From Calocera cornea HHB12733 (taxonomy: Eukaryota; Basidiomycota; Dacrymycetes; Dacrymycetales; Dacrymycetaceae), in the NCBI GenBank assembly GCA_001632435.1, contig KV423967.1, forward strand, positions 69,100-133,099: a DNA stretch of 64,000 nucleotides. Direction: 5' to 3'. The notes below the pieces were generated by a model. The model was given only the letters and a program-made list of their open reading frames with translations, was not told where the DNA came from and did no database searches. The number at the start of each line of letters is the position of its first letter. The stretch's first letter is position 1. A program made the translations under genes and the position numbers. Below are positions 44,349 through 58,028 of this stretch, in pieces.

Positions 44349-45610
44349 GCTCGCCAACTGAGGAGCGCGTCGTTGCGCGCGGGTCAAGGAGGAGGGGAGC
44401 GGTGCTGAGCGAGTGACCGTGGTGGACGAGAGAGAGCAGTAGTATATATTTGCCCCCTTTGCCTTTGCTCTGGTTGCAGTTTGGAGGCACTGACCGATGG
44501 GTGCTGGGCAAGCACCGCCTCGGGGAGGGAAGCACCCTCTGGCAGGGCCGCCTTGCGCCACATTACCTTATTCGCTCGGCCCATTTCCGCGTGTCATGTG
44601 CTGGGACAGCTCCCGCCCCACGCGTCCCCGCCCACCGACGCCCTGCTCCGCAACGCCCTCCGCCGACTTCTCAGGGTATCCAATGAGCTGTCAACACTGC
44701 TGGAATGCGGACGCCGACCCGCGCTTCATCCGACCCTTCCCTGATCCTGGCCGAAACTTCGCACAGTCCACGAACGCGCCAATCCCGGTGGGCAGCGTGG
44801 CCTGGTGTGTACCGAGTCGCCGGGGCTGAACCCTAGACTGACTTGTATCACGAGCATGTGTGATCTGAAAGATCGAGCATCCGGGGCGGTGAAGCGTCGG
44901 GTGCGTGGTCGGCGTGTCCGGTGACTAAGCGGTACGACAAAGGTAAACAGCCCATCGATGGTGTTTCTTGCCTCAATGAACAGGCGTTGGCGTTCGACCA
45001 AGCCTGTGCCTGTTCCTGGGGTTTTCGGCATACATCTTCGTAGCGTGGGCCCGGGCGCCGGGCCATCTTCTGGGACGTCGGTCACGGACGACTTCTGGCC
45101 GATGAACTGATGATTGATATTCAGAGCGAACCCTGCATTCCTCGGCGCTTCCACGCAGAACTTCGTGTCTCATATGCGCGCCTTTGCGCCATGTATTTAC
45201 TGAACAGGAGCACCGCTCAACAGTGCCTAGGTCCGAAGCTGACGGGCATCGCGAGCATCCTTCTGGGCGCTCGTCAGGACCTTCGTATTTGAGTCATCTG
45301 CCGCCGGTAAGACTCCCCTAGCCATAGCATATTGCAGAAACGGAGTGTATTGCAAACCGGCCCAAGCATAGGCGCATTTTCACTTCGATTGAAGATCTGC
45401 CTGGCGATCAAGAAGAGATTGCCATGGCTAGCTCGCAATTCAAAGCGGAGCTGGAACCCGTGGGTCTGTGGTCGTTCGAGGGGCTCAGTGGTTGACCCTG
45501 ACAATTCGCCGCTTCGTCATTGCACGTTACCGCCACGTGCCTCCACACCCTCGTTAGCACCTCGCCATAAGCAGTCCGTCGGCCAGCGTGACTACTCAGC
45601 AGTCTATTGT
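44349..45610. other. Divergent promoter region of the arrestin and glyoxalase II genes
   Basis: No supportable gene in 1.26 kb. The 142-codon reverse frame at 44726-45154 lacks splice sites and family features. Confidence 0.45.
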
Positions 45611-46717
45611 ATGCTCTTCCAGCGGCTGACGATCATCCTTGGGCACCTTCCCGTCACGTACCGTGCTCCTCTCTCGGCTCATACCTCCCTCAAGGCCGCC
45701 CAGCGCACCTTCGCCACCACACCCACTTGGAGAACCATGCGCGTCGTCCCTGTGCCGAACCAGGCGGATAACTATGCCTACCTGCTGATCGACGAGACGA
45801 CCAAGAAGGCCGCGGTGCTCGACCCGTACGATGTGGGCAAGGTCAAGCGATACGCGCAGAAGGAGGGCGTCGAGCTGGTCAGCGCACTCACCACACACCA
45901 TCATCATGATCACTCCGGCGGCAACCTCGAGTTTGTACGTCGCGGGCTAAGGGGGCCGCATGACTTGTGCTGACTACATGTAGGCTCTTGAGCATCCAGG
46001 CATAACCGTCGTGGGCGGATCGAACGCTGTGCCGGCATTGACGAAGAAGGTGGGAGATGGCGATGTGTTCACGGTCGGCGAGGATATTAGCGTCAAGTGC
46101 GCGGCTCTCCATCAGCCACTGTGACAGCTCACTGACATCTGCCGCGTAGGTGCTTGGCCACCCCGTGCCACACGCAGGACTCGATCTGCTACTACGCTAC
46201 GTCCAAGTCAAAGCCCGAGCAGCCTGGGCTCGTCTTCACTGGGTACGTAGCGTCGATGCTGTGGGCTATGCGACGTGTCTAATCACTCAACCTGTTCACA
46301 GCGACACATTGTTCCAGGCTGGGTGCGGTCGCTTCTTCGAGGGCAACGCTGAGGAGATGCACAAGGCGCTCAGCTACCTCGGCACTTTGCCCGACAACAC
46401 TATCGTATACAACGGCCATGAGTACACCAACTCGTCTATGAAGTTCGGCAAGCATGTCCGTTACGCTTCTCGTTATGCTGCTCGCCATGATGCTGATGCA
46501 AGAACAGGTGGATCCTGAGAACCCCGCGTTCCAAAAGCTCGACCACCTCGTGAAGACCGAGGAGCAGACGTGCGGCAAGTCCACCATCGGCGACGAGAAG
46601 TCCTGGAACGTCTTCATGCGTCTCACGAGCTCTGCTGTCCAGAAGGCGACTGGAGAGAGCGACGAGGTCGCAGCGATGAAGAAACTGCGTGATCTGAAGA
46701 ACTCGTTCAGGGGATGA
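45611..46717 (+). CDS. GLO2: Hydroxyacylglutathione hydrolase (glyoxalase II), probably with mitochondrial presequence
   Basis: It hydrolyses S-lactoylglutathione to lactate and glutathione, completing methylglyoxal detoxification. The metallo-beta-lactamase motif is [11 protein letters not shown], with further ligands in [25 protein letters not shown] and GHEYT, and the C-terminal substrate domain follows. Exon 1 runs 45611-45934 and exon 2 starts at 45984; three further introns join cleanly. The first ATG gives [20 protein letters not shown] with few acids and an FATTP-like cleavage context, a mitochondrial presequence. A second in-frame ATG at 45737 ([15 protein letters not shown]) is the usual cytosolic start. 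Both forms may be made, as yeast does with separate GLO2 and GLO4 genes. Confidence 0.93.
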
Positions 46718-47247
46718 GCGTGTTAGGGTTGCTGTCAGCCACCGGTCATTCGGTTATGCGACTAGGGTTGATGAGGGGCGCGTGCCCGCTGCATCATGTT
46801 GTCAAACATCAGAATAAATATAAGTTAAGATGTAACTGTAGTATTCAAGTGCATCTGCGGTACAAGGGCGCCCGCCATGTGCGCGTATTCATACCGCCTA
46901 GAATCTTGTCGGAAGCCGAGGCTGCATATAGCAGAAGGTTCTACTCAGGTGGGGCTCAGGGTGCCCCAGTGCCAGCGGGCCGCACGCCACACGATAGTCG
47001 CTACAGACGTTTGGCAGTTGAACATGGGCCATAGCCAGGCTCTCGCTGCGTTTCAGCCTAGTTGTTGCGTAGAAACGAGCGACGTGTGGTTATCGGAAGG
47101 TCGAGAATGGAAAGTGCATTCCGTTGCGCCACGCGTGTGATTCCTGGAGAAAGGGACCTTGGCCCCCGATGCACGCGCCCCGGCGGCGGGACCAGGGTAG
47201 AGAAGCACGACGGCTTCCTCGCACTTCTCAGCACCGTCGTCGCCCTG
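46718..47247. other. Intergenic between glyoxalase II and the RasGAP gene
   Basis: No gene seen. The in-frame upstream ATG at 47107 lies here, so part of 47107-47247 could be coding if the RasGAP protein starts earlier. Confidence 0.4.
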
Positions 47248-50200
47248 ATGTCGTCCTCAAACAGGCCCGAGGCCCATCGTTCCGGCCTCTCCCATTCGCT
47301 TTCTATCTCCAGAGGAGGCATCCCCTTCATGCGACGACGGCCTCCACACCAACAGCATACCGCGCACCGGGAGTCCGTCCAGCATATAGCCACCCCGCCT
47401 GACGACACCGCGACGATGACCACAACGACTGACACGAGGAGTAACGAGAGCTCATGGCTAAGACCTGCGATATCGTATAGCTCGCTGCGGTCCGGCACAC
47501 CGCACGATCGCCACCTCAACTCCCTCATCATGCGTCTCAAGGCAGAGGTGTGTGTGCTTGTCCAACGAAACAGTCACGCGCTGACGGGGTTTTTTCCAGT
47601 TGCCGGTCTACTCGAAAAGAACGCTTTCCATGGTCGAAGGAGACGAGGCGTTGGGTCAGACTGTTGCATCGATCGTGCAGCTCGCCGACTTTAGGCTAGA
47701 TGGGGTAGCCTGGGCCTTGGCGAACTTGTTGGACGAGCTAAACGCGGTGTGTCCGGTTATGTTGACGCACTTCCACATTTGCTTAAGCTCCAGGTTAGGG
47801 CACTTCTCCACCAATAGGTTCAACGTCGAGCGATTCGGACTCCCGCTATCCTCCATTGGAAGTCATGCAGTCGCAACTGTTCGTGCTCAAGGTCTTGGCT
47901 GCTGCCATCGCCTACAAGTGGCAGCACCACACGGCAGAAGGCCCGCGAACGACGCGTGGATCAACATGGTCTACTCGAGAAGATCGCATGCGACAGGCAT
48001 CGTCATCGACAGCTAGCTCTCAGGCAGATCTGCATTCCACACGAATGGTGTACAGCCCACCACCACGACTGCGCAGCCTGGACGAGGACGGGGACCGCTC
48101 TCGCCAGCCATCTTCGAGCTCAGGCAGCTCTTTGGCTGGTGTCACGCAGTCTACAGCAGTACCGTCCCACGGCGCCTATCCATGGTCTACCTCAGCCTTG
48201 CAGTCACCTGTCGTCAGCATACGAGACAGTCCGATGTCCGGTCCTCAACAATCTTTCTCGCATACCTCGGATGTCCCACTCATGACGGAACAAGTCGCAA
48301 AATACGTTCTCCTCACCCTGCTTCCATACCTCCGCAAGTCGTCTGCAGGATCATATTCTGCTGCGGCAAATACCGACAGCTATGTTAAAGCCAGTGCTAC
48401 TACTCCTATCGACTACGATCGACCGACTAATATCGCCCACCTGATTACGGTAGCGGCTGCCCCTGTCCGTCTTCGTCCGATGCCGTCCACTCCATCTGCT
48501 GCATCTGTGGGCTCTGTACCCTCTACACCTGCAACCTCTACTCCTGGCTATTCCCCATCGGTCAACTCTCAGCAAGCCTCGTCACAATACCCTGCACGCC
48601 CTGCTTCCGGATCCGGTGGAACAAATATTCCCCTACCGCAACTCACGCCGATACCATCCTTGACGATACCCGTGTCCATTTTGCTCTCTCCCATTCCCCC
48701 TGCTTGGGCAATGATTCAGAAGGGGTGTCGCCTCGTGATTTACGGATATATATCCCAAATCATCTTCCACCTCTCTGCAACCAATTGGAGCACTGTTTAC
48801 GAGCGCATACAGAGCAAGATTCGCGATGTTGGCGGCGAAGGCAGGGACAAGGAAGGAGTGGACATGACCGAAATAGAGCTCGTTTCTCTCAGTGCCTTGA
48901 ATCGAGGTCGGCTAATTCAAGTATTGAGTGGTAAGTGGATTTCTCTTGACTTGTTACCACGCTTACCACTGGGATAGACCTCGCTTCACTTCTCATTCAG
49001 ATGCGGCGACCGGCCCAGCTCATCATGTGTGTTGCTATCCACGCCGCTATCATGAAATGGATCAACACGTGTCCTGCCGAATTAGCTTCGTTGATTCGTG
49101 GAGAATTCAGGCTAGACGGTGCTCCTGAGCGGGTCTTCGACACTATTCTCATGATAGAGCATGAGCACCCGAAGATATTCGTGCCTGCATTAAGCATGCT
49201 TCTTGCGATCAGTCCCGACCGATTGCGCTCTTTGACTGTTGCGCAGTACAACAAACCTGGCATGAAGAAGGCATGCGTTCTCATTTCTGTACCTCGCGCT
49301 TCGGTGCTAATGATCCTTTCAGAACATATTGGAGACGTTGAGGAAACATCTCAACACGGCTACGCACCAATCGGAGGTATCTGTCGCATGTTACGTTGAC
49401 CTGTGCGCTGCGGCCATTCATCTCCCGCCCGGCGATGATTTCTCTGTACTTGGCGAGTTGGCTTCTGAGTTGGCTGATGATCTGCGTCTTCGACTCATCA
49501 CCCCGTCTCCTCCGCTCAAACCGTTCTGGAATTCGAGCGATACTATCGACACACATCTTTACGCTGATGCGATCGTTGCCATGTTCTGGTTTGCCCCAGC
49601 CTACACTGTCCAAACCGTTTTCCCGAAGCTGTTTGCCCCTGAACAGGCATACGCTGTCAAATTGGTTGGCGTCAAAGCCCTCATTCGGCTGGCTGCTGAG
49701 GTGAATATGGCCTTCTAGTTGTTGACTCATTGCCTAACCCCTACCCTAGCAGTTGCGATTGCCGCATCAACCGCCCCTGTCCCAAGTGTTCCCCCTAGCC
49801 AGCCAGCATCTTCCCGACCTGTATCATGTGAGCGATCATCATCACGCTCGAGGAGTATCTCCCTCATGATTGCTCTTAGGCACTTGCGAATCCTCCTGGT
49901 GCTGAGGACGATACAAATGTCTTTGTACACTATCACCCTCAAATGAAGCAATCCGATCTCGATAATCTGGACGACCGCGATACTCTCCTTCTAGCCATCG
50001 TTGGTCTCTGGCGCTCTGACCTGTCTTTCCTTGGGTCGCGGGATGATCCAGAGCGTCTTGTGAAGACAGGGGCCCGAGTGACAAGAGACTCGCAGATGTT
50101 GTTACGCACAACGTCGCAGCAAGTCCTTCGCATAGTCGTGACACAATTGCTGGTCGAAATCGGCATCCATATCAACCTGAACATGGGCCCGGGATTCAAT

Positions 50201-53200
50201 GCCTTCCATGATCAGGACAACGCGAATATGTACGACGATCCAACATAAACGAGAATGTGTGCTGATTTTTTACATCTCTCCAAGCTCAAGCATACTTTGC
50301 TTGATATCCGATCGGCTTCTTGCGTCCCGAGGCGACTACGATGACCAGCGATTATATCTTTCCACTCTGCAAACGTGTTTGACACATCTGTCTCGCAACG
50401 TGGATACTGTAAGCACCTGAATCCAGGAGGCACGATAGTTACTGACCTCCTCTCAGCCTGCAGTGTCACCCGCCATATTTGTGGCTCTCAATCTGGTTGA
50501 AGTTGCCTTGCTCTCGACGCTTGTGACACCAATGATGGACATTTGTGCCGTGGCTTGCTCATGCCTGAGCCTGCTGGCTGACTGTGAGGACCTGACACGT
50601 TCGCGAAGCGACGCGACTTTGTACCTCAATCATGCGGACATCGTGTCACGAGTGACAGCGTATAAGCAGCTCAGTGATCCTAGTGATCGTGCAATCGGTG
50701 AGGCATTACTGCTACCTGTACGCGACGCTTTTGCTGACGACATCGGAAGGCGGCCACGCATACCAACAGCGACGCATCAGAACCATCTTAAAGCAAATTG
50801 CCTTCGCCTGGCCCGTTAATATCGCCACATGGCAGGAGTATCATAGAAAACTCAGTTCTTTCGACGCTGCTGCAATCCGTTCCGCAGATTCGGCAGCTAC
50901 TGCTCCTCGTATGCGACAAGCCAGCAGGTGGGATTCTTCTGGGGTGCGTATTGTATCGAATGTCTTCAATCGAGTTCTTCAATACTTATCTTCCCATTAG
51001 GATGAGCAATTTGAGTGGCAGAACACGGTCCTTTTTCTTGCGACTTTCTCAGGATGTTGTCTCGGCACCGGCGATATGCAATCTCTCGCCGATTTCGTTC
51101 CTCGCTCAGATCTGCCTGAGCAGTTTCTCGAGACAAAGGCGCCAGAGTTGCTGCTCTCATCTTTCCTCGCCTCGACGTGTGAAATCCTGCTGAGAGGCGC
51201 CCCGTTTGCTAGCAACACTGTTCGAGATGCGCTGGGATCAGACCTTGATCCAAGATGCTTTCCACAGCTGTTAGGACATCTGGAGAGGTTCGTGTGTCTG
51301 AACGTGTCATTTCATTCGTCTTACAATGGCGCACAGGCTCTGTATAGCCAACTTCGAACGACCAAGCGCAACTGGCGGTGACTGGGATGATGACACCTTA
51401 TTCATGATGCTACAGGTCTCTACAGTACTGACCAGGATCCTCGCCAACCCGGATGCTGTTCAACTGTCGGCAAGTCGGGTGGATTTTGGCAGAATCATCC
51501 GATTATTTCACGACTTCATCAACACATACGAGGGGGACTTCGAAGAAACACTCCGGGCAAAGCTGCAATTTGCTTCCCTTTCTGAAGCAGCATTTTCGTG
51601 CGAAGATCTTCCGCTCGGCAATGATTTCCACTTGCGCCAAACATGCTTAAATACTTTCAGCGAATGGGTGACAGATATCCAGCCAGTATGTTATTTGAAA
51701 GAATATCGGGTCACTATTCTCAGATTCTTGCAGGGAAGGGCGACCGGCATAGTGTCAGCGACTCTCACGAAAGACGTGGAAAATACTCTCTTGAGGGCCA
51801 TCATCATTCTCACCGATGGGCTTTCTCTGAAGTCAGACGATGAGGGATCTAAAGTGCAGGAGCAATCTCGGATGTTCTACCACTATTTTCGTTTCTTCCT
51901 AGGCATCGTCACGCGCACATTGGCATCGACTGACATTCCGAGGACTGTTTCAACACTGGATGTGAGTCAGCCCGTCGACCTCTTGGGCCTCGTTGCAGCG
52001 ACGGACATGAAGGTAAAGCAACGTTGCTTCGATTATTGTGCTGTGCTAAAGTCTCATCGCGTAGACCATCGCACTCGAAAGAGACATGAAGATTCTTCGT
52101 GAAAAGGCCTTTTCTGGTTTGGCTAACCTACTGTTCGCCAACCACCAAGCGGGTTTCAAGCATTGTTTCAGCATGACTTTCCATGAAGATGCGAGAATAC
52201 GTGCTGCTTTCTTGCAGATCTTCAAAGAAGCATTGGACCGAGGAACTGCGTTTCACATGTCGGAGGACTTGCCCCCAACCATCAAGTCTAATGTTCTGAT
52301 AGAGGTACGCGGATCATTTCCAGTTTCATGCAACTCGCTTAAACCATTCTCAGTTTGTGCGGGATCCTAATGTAGGTGCTTGGAGCTCACAAGCGGCCAT
52401 GACTCTGACAAAATCGTAGCTGCTAGTCGTTCAGGCTCTCTGCGAAGTAGCGGTGCCGAATGATGCCGTGGAGGATTTGGAGTCAGTCCTCCTGCATATC
52501 TTCGATCAAGAAGAAAGCTTGGTCGCTCTTGCGAAGGTGCTGATAGAACAAGAATTTCAACGAACCAGTGAGCCCGTCCGCGTGGACGGCAACCCCCTTC
52601 TAACTGCCGATCAAGGTCAAGAAGCTGAATTGTTCCGAAACAACTCTTTGCGGAATCGCCTCCTATCAAGAATCGCAAGAGAGCAGAGTTCCTCCTATCT
52701 TAGACGTGTTCTTTCTCCGTTGATGAAGAGGATCGTGGAATTACCTTCGGACTTGACCTTGGAGATCGATCCTCATAAGATCGACCCTCATCAGACGGAT
52801 GATGACGAAACTCGAACGAAAACTCGAACCGAAAACGCTAAAGCGATTGCCAAGATCACGACTGTGTTCCTTGCTACTTTGGAAGCTGCGTCATCCCGGG
52901 TGCCCAAGTGAGCAGCACTATCGTAGGGGGCCCAGATAACAGAATTCTTACACTTCTCCAGCGTCATTCGGGAGATTTGCCATCACATTGCTGTCATTGC
53001 GTACGTATAGTGTATAATTGTTCGCGCACGATATACTCATGGCATGCAGCGGCAAAGTTTTCCCAAACAACGTCTATGCATCTGTTGCGGGATTCATGTT
53101 CCTGCGCTGCATCAATCCGGCAATATCCCAGCCGAGCACCGTGGGAATCGAGATCGACGTGACACCCAGAAATCAACGTGTCTTACTCCTCGTCACTAAG

Positions 53201-56200
53201 GTCATTCAGAATGTTGCAAACAATGTTCTGTTTGGGAAGGAGGGCGCCCATATGGAGGTACTCAACGAGCATATGCTGGAGGCTATTCCCTATGTGTGGA
53301 AGTTCCTCCGCGACGTTTCGTCAGATCCTCGACACAGGCCCGTCAACTGGAGTGAAATGCCTGTTCGCCACGCTGACGAAACGGACATTCTCATTCTGCA
53401 TCGATTCTTCCATCGTAACTTGGGAAATATTGGACAGCAACTTCTCACAATACACACGAAAGCGTCGACCCCTCAACAACAGCAACTATACCTTACGGAG
53501 GGGAAGAGACTGTGGGATCAATTGGTGGATAAGTTGGTCGAAGTCGGCAGTCTCCCCGAAAACCTTGCTCCTATCTCAACGCGGTGGGAAGCCCATGCGC
53601 CGCTGCAGGGCTTCTTGCGACGCTATGTACGGGCAAACTTGGAGAATGTGGCCCACTTATTTGTCCGTCTGCAGCCAGACGTATGTATTTCACCACCTCA
53701 AAAACCCATATTGACCTTTCGTTAGACTCCCACACTCCTCTATCAAGCATCCAAGATCCAAGCCGATGTCATTGAGTATGATGCCCTAATCAATCTCATC
53801 TTCAGGGTTCGGCGATCCTCCCTTTTATTTTGCCCTTCACTCATGTTTGGCGTTAGGAGCTGTCCCGCGAACCGACCGAAGACTTTCAGATCATCGTGGA
53901 CATGACGTCCTTCACTAACACATCCATCATACCCTCGCGCTGGATCAAGCACTTCGTGGATTTGATTCCGCTCGAGCTTGTTGAGCGGTGCCGTGCCATA
54001 TACTTCGTCAATATCAATCGAGTGGGCCAGTCGTACTTGCGAAAACTATATTATGAATTCTCAGGTATGTCTTCGGATCAACCACATGTTTGAAAGTCTA
54101 ATCACTAATTCCGCTCAGGACTTGGCCTCGACCGGCTGAACATGTCCTCCATCTCCATAGCAGACCTAAGGAAGATGTTTCCAGCATCAGAGGTCCTTTA
54201 TGACATGGGTATGAGGAACAAAGCAACTCCCGTGTACTGTCCCTCTAAAATCTTTTCCAGAAGCGGATCGTGGATCCGCAATTGAGTTCACCGATGTTGA
54301 CCTCTGGGACGTGTTCCATACACGGCATTCCTGTTCTTTACGAGTATCAGCGACGCAACTCTACGTGGAGACTATCAAGCCGCAGACAATATTTCCAGGA
54401 TTTCAGGCGAGACTTGTGGAAATCGTGCCACTTGCAGAGATCGACGACTGTGTCCAGTCCCAGACTGTGCAGGATGAGATGCTCTTCGCCGTTGCCCGTG
54501 CGAAAGGAGAAGCGCTACGGTTTTCCTCCAGAGATGGAGAGGCAATCATGCGGGTACGTCAGGCCAAATAAGTCTCCGGGAATTCCAGTTGAGGCATTGT
54601 TCAGGCCATCCGGAAGGCTAAAGAAGGCGTTCCCGGCTACAAGGCAAAGGATTCCAGCCGTGAACACCGCTTTAATGCCGGCACAGCATTACTGAATGTC
54701 GCGTTGAACAATCTGTGTCATAAGGACGACTCCGTACGAATAGCCGCTCTTGGCCTTCTCCGGTCGACGGTCGGACGGATGGGATACAACTTGGCTGTTC
54801 TGCCAACCGGTAAGGGACTGATCGGCAGCGAGGCGATGCAATACTCACTCGCATGTCAGGTTATTTTGTACCCGCGAACCCATACACCACTGCCCTGTCG
54901 TACGCTGATGTGGTCGTCAAAGGTCTGCCACATATCGTTGTGGACTTCCTGAAGGACTTTAGCAGCAGCTTTGGGCGACTAACCAATGTTGAGAAGATCG
55001 CCTGCCTCAAGTACCTGCGTCCATTCATCAAAAGCCTTGCTTTGGAAACTGCAAATCAATGGACCTTCCTCGGACGAGACGCAATGAGCATGCAAATGCG
55101 AGAATGCATTCGACATTTCATTGCACTGACCGTCAACTTTGAGTCGGTATACGGAGCTCTGCAGGGCAGCATCTGGTCAGTCATCGCGCGTCATCCCGGG
55201 CTTGCCAGGTTGGCAGTCGACGAGGTCGTCAAGGCAGCCGTTGACGGCCTTACCGGTACGCGAAAGTAAGGAACTCCCACCCGACCATGGCTTTTGCTGA
55301 CCTAATGCAGAACGGACATACTGGCCGATACATTGGTCCTGCTTTCCTCGACATATGCACGTGGGAAAACCATTGCTAGACTGCAGAAAGTTAGTTCTTC
55401 CACCCGAGCATGAAGATCCTGCCGTCTGACTGCCATTCCAGCTCCTTACCAGGGTGACCTTTCGATCGTCTGCACCTTTCACAGACAATGCGCTCTGGAA
55501 CGAGGTGGCCATTCTGACACGCCTGGTCCTTGTCTTGACATCTGAGACGGAGAACCCGATGCATGTCATCGGCTACTTCGCTGAGCTATCGCACTTCATC
55601 ACCCTCCTGGCGGGGACGGGGCCGGACAAAATGCGCATTTCGGTCCATGGTATTACTCTCAATCTGCTCCAAGCATTGTCAAATCTTCGGCAAGAGTTGC
55701 GTTCAGACTTTTCCAGCATTCAAGGAATGATCGAGCTGCTTCGGTCAAACGACTTCCTGCGTGATTTTGGACTGGTCCAAACAAAATTCGCTGGCCTCGA
55801 AAATACGGAGTTTATCGTGGGGACTGGTCAACTGCCTGTAGACGCAATGCGAAGGATCACCGGGTTTCTGCTGGACGCTGCTGAGGCGGGGTCCGAAACT
55901 CCGAGTACGCCTCATTCCGGGGTTCACGCTTGATTATACTCATACCTGTCTCACAGGCCAAGCGAATGCATGGCGCGCTCGATGGACATCACTTCTTGTC
56001 GCGACGGCATTACGATCCCCGCCTTATGTGCAGACACGGTCGTATTATATCCTTGGCACTGTGCTGACTTCCGTGCCCCTGAGCGGACCGTATATTGATG
56101 ACGATCTCGTTCAACAGGTGTGTACAGTCTCCAGTGCACCTGTTTTTCCGTCTTACTCTCTCGCAGTTCCTTCATGCGCTCGATGTCATCATCACTAAGC

Positions 56201-57304
56201 CTGTCACAGAAGGGAAGAACAACTGTCTTGCAAGCATTCTGGACTGTCTGTGCCGCATTCTCTTCGCACTACCCGACGAGTCAAAATATCCCACGAATCT
56301 CTTCTGGCTAGCTGTGATGCTATTCCAGTCAAATATCAAGGCGTTATACCGTCCTCTGGTCGAGCTAATGCGAGGCATACTGGATGTTCTCCAGCGCCGC
56401 CATTACTTGGAGCATGTTGCTTTTTCGGATTATCTCTTGGATGCTCGACTTTCACTGACGTACGACTGGACGGGGCTCGAAGCCAATATCGGCTTGCAAT
56501 TCCAGACCTATTTCTCGATTTGCTTGGCGCATTGCATCACGTACGCATTACGCAACCCGGATACTCAAGATGCGGCAAGTACGTTACTCTATTCGCTTTT
56601 GATGGCCACCAGAAGCAAGGAGCGCGATTTGGAGCCTGGCTCTCTCCTCAGCCATGATTCTATCGGCTATTTTCTGGCTCTGGTGACTGTCTCAACGACA
56701 CCATCCGCTATGCTTCAGCTTCTTCGGACTGCCAGAGTCGGTGAAGACTGGTATCCGGACAGTCTCATGGACCCCGCCGCGGATCCAAACGCGACACCTA
56801 TCCTGTCATTCGGTATGCTTGGTATACAAGATCACGACAAGGCCTTGGTTACTGCGGCCTTTCTTCTGTCACTCCTCAGGGGTGCGCGTTCCGATGCGGA
56901 GAGGGAGTTGCTTTGCCACATGCTCGCAGACATCTCGCAAGAGTTCCCGAAGGTGGTCGAGCAGATGTATGTTTCGCCTTCTCCTTTGCCTGTGTCAATG
57001 ACTGACGTGTCCTAGCTTTGATCAACTGGAAAAAACCACTGACGTCTTCTCCACCTCCAACAACCGTTCCATACTGGAAGCATTGGGCACAATATATTCT
57101 GTGGTGCTAACGCGCCAATCCAATCGGTCGTCTACAAGCATTGGCCGCGCTAATTCAGACGGCGATGGCCAATCCCGAGCCGGAACGACCAATTCCACCA
57201 CACTTCAACAGGCACTGGAGGACTACGGCATGACTGGCTTAATTGGCTCTCCCCCCCTGGACATACTGGAAGCTTGCGCTCTCATAACACGTACCTTCAC
57301 TTGA
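47248..57304 (+). CDS. IRA1: IRA/neurofibromin-type Ras GTPase-activating protein
   Basis: A very large multi-exon gene. After a basic, disordered head and about 1,600 residues of helical repeat, the RasGAP domain lies at about 52600-53400: ELFRNNSLRNRLLSRIARE holds the arginine-finger motif, and FMFLRCINPAISQPSTVG is the FLR-type core. A Sec14-PH module follows (TPTLLYQASKIQADVIEYDA, FQIIVDMTSFTNTSIIPS, WIKHFVDLIPLELVERCRAI). The C-terminal part continues to RTFT at 57304. It would speed GTP hydrolysis by Ras and so restrain cAMP/PKA signalling. The start is uncertain: ATG 47248 (MSSSNRPEAH) or 47107. I found no break in the frame across the exons I checked. Confidence 0.92.
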
Positions 57305-57617
57305 TCATCTTCAGCACCATTCACTCTCATGAGCTGCATTGTATTTTCCGCACATTATCCCCGGTTGATTTCACGCTATTAGTACCTTCTCATGGAATAC
57401 CTCTCTTCAAACGTAACCCTCCATTCATATGTATTATAGAAGTACACACTGTAACCCGTACCATAATATTATCTATTCCTCTCAATCTCACCGCCGTTTT
57501 TGGTGGAAATTGGAGGACCTGTTGCGGGTCCGGCCCCATAGGCGCGGCTTTGGCAGGGCTTCAGATCCCTTCCTCCACAACCCACAAAGATGCCAGGCGA
57601 AGGAGCATCGTATGCCC
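57305..57617. other. 3' flank of the RasGAP gene
   Basis: AT-richer sequence, likely the 3' UTR of the RasGAP gene plus spacer. Nothing else recognised. Confidence 0.5.
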
Positions 57618-57904
57618 TCACTTCTTCGGCCTCGTCATTCTTGGTCCCTGCCAGACCTGAACAGGCCGCACAGTAATCGGCAAAATTGATGGAGTTGGTG
57701 TGGGAGAGAAATCGTCAGGGAACTCATACTCCCAGTCCAGATGAACCTGTCCCCAAGACTCGTGAGTCCACGTGATGGTAGCCCCGGTCAGGGTCTCGGA
57801 GTTGGTGCTTCACGACCGGAGACGGGCATTCCGGAGCCGAATATCGGAGCTGAATGCCTCCGAAAGCGGAGCAGTGGCTACGCTATCGCGCCGCGCAAGT
57901 GCAT
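57618..57904 (-). CDS. Possible small two-exon protein
   Basis: Exon 1 (57882-57904, MHLRGAIA) spliced over 57809-57881 (GTAGCC donor, AAG acceptor) to exon 2 (57618-57808) gives about 70 residues. Exon 2 reads TLTGATITWTHESWGQVHLD, WEYEFPDDFSPTPTP, then PITVRPVQVWQGPRMTRPKK. The tryptophan- and proline-rich exon looks like real protein and not random translation, but the splice model is weak and I know no family. It could instead be the last exon of a longer reverse-strand gene. Confidence 0.35.
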
Positions 57905-58028
57905 TGCGTACGCACAAGTCACGATACCGGATACGTGAACCCCCCTCGTCAGCCCATCACTCCCCCCCCCATTCCCTCCCACACACGACTCCCTCCTCCT
58001 CATCTGCCACCTTGCAGCATAGGCAGGG

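Noticed and set aside
44726..45154. 142-codon reverse-strand frame in the arrestin/glyoxalase spacer
   Set aside because: No recognisable domain, no splice partners, and it lies where two promoters are expected.
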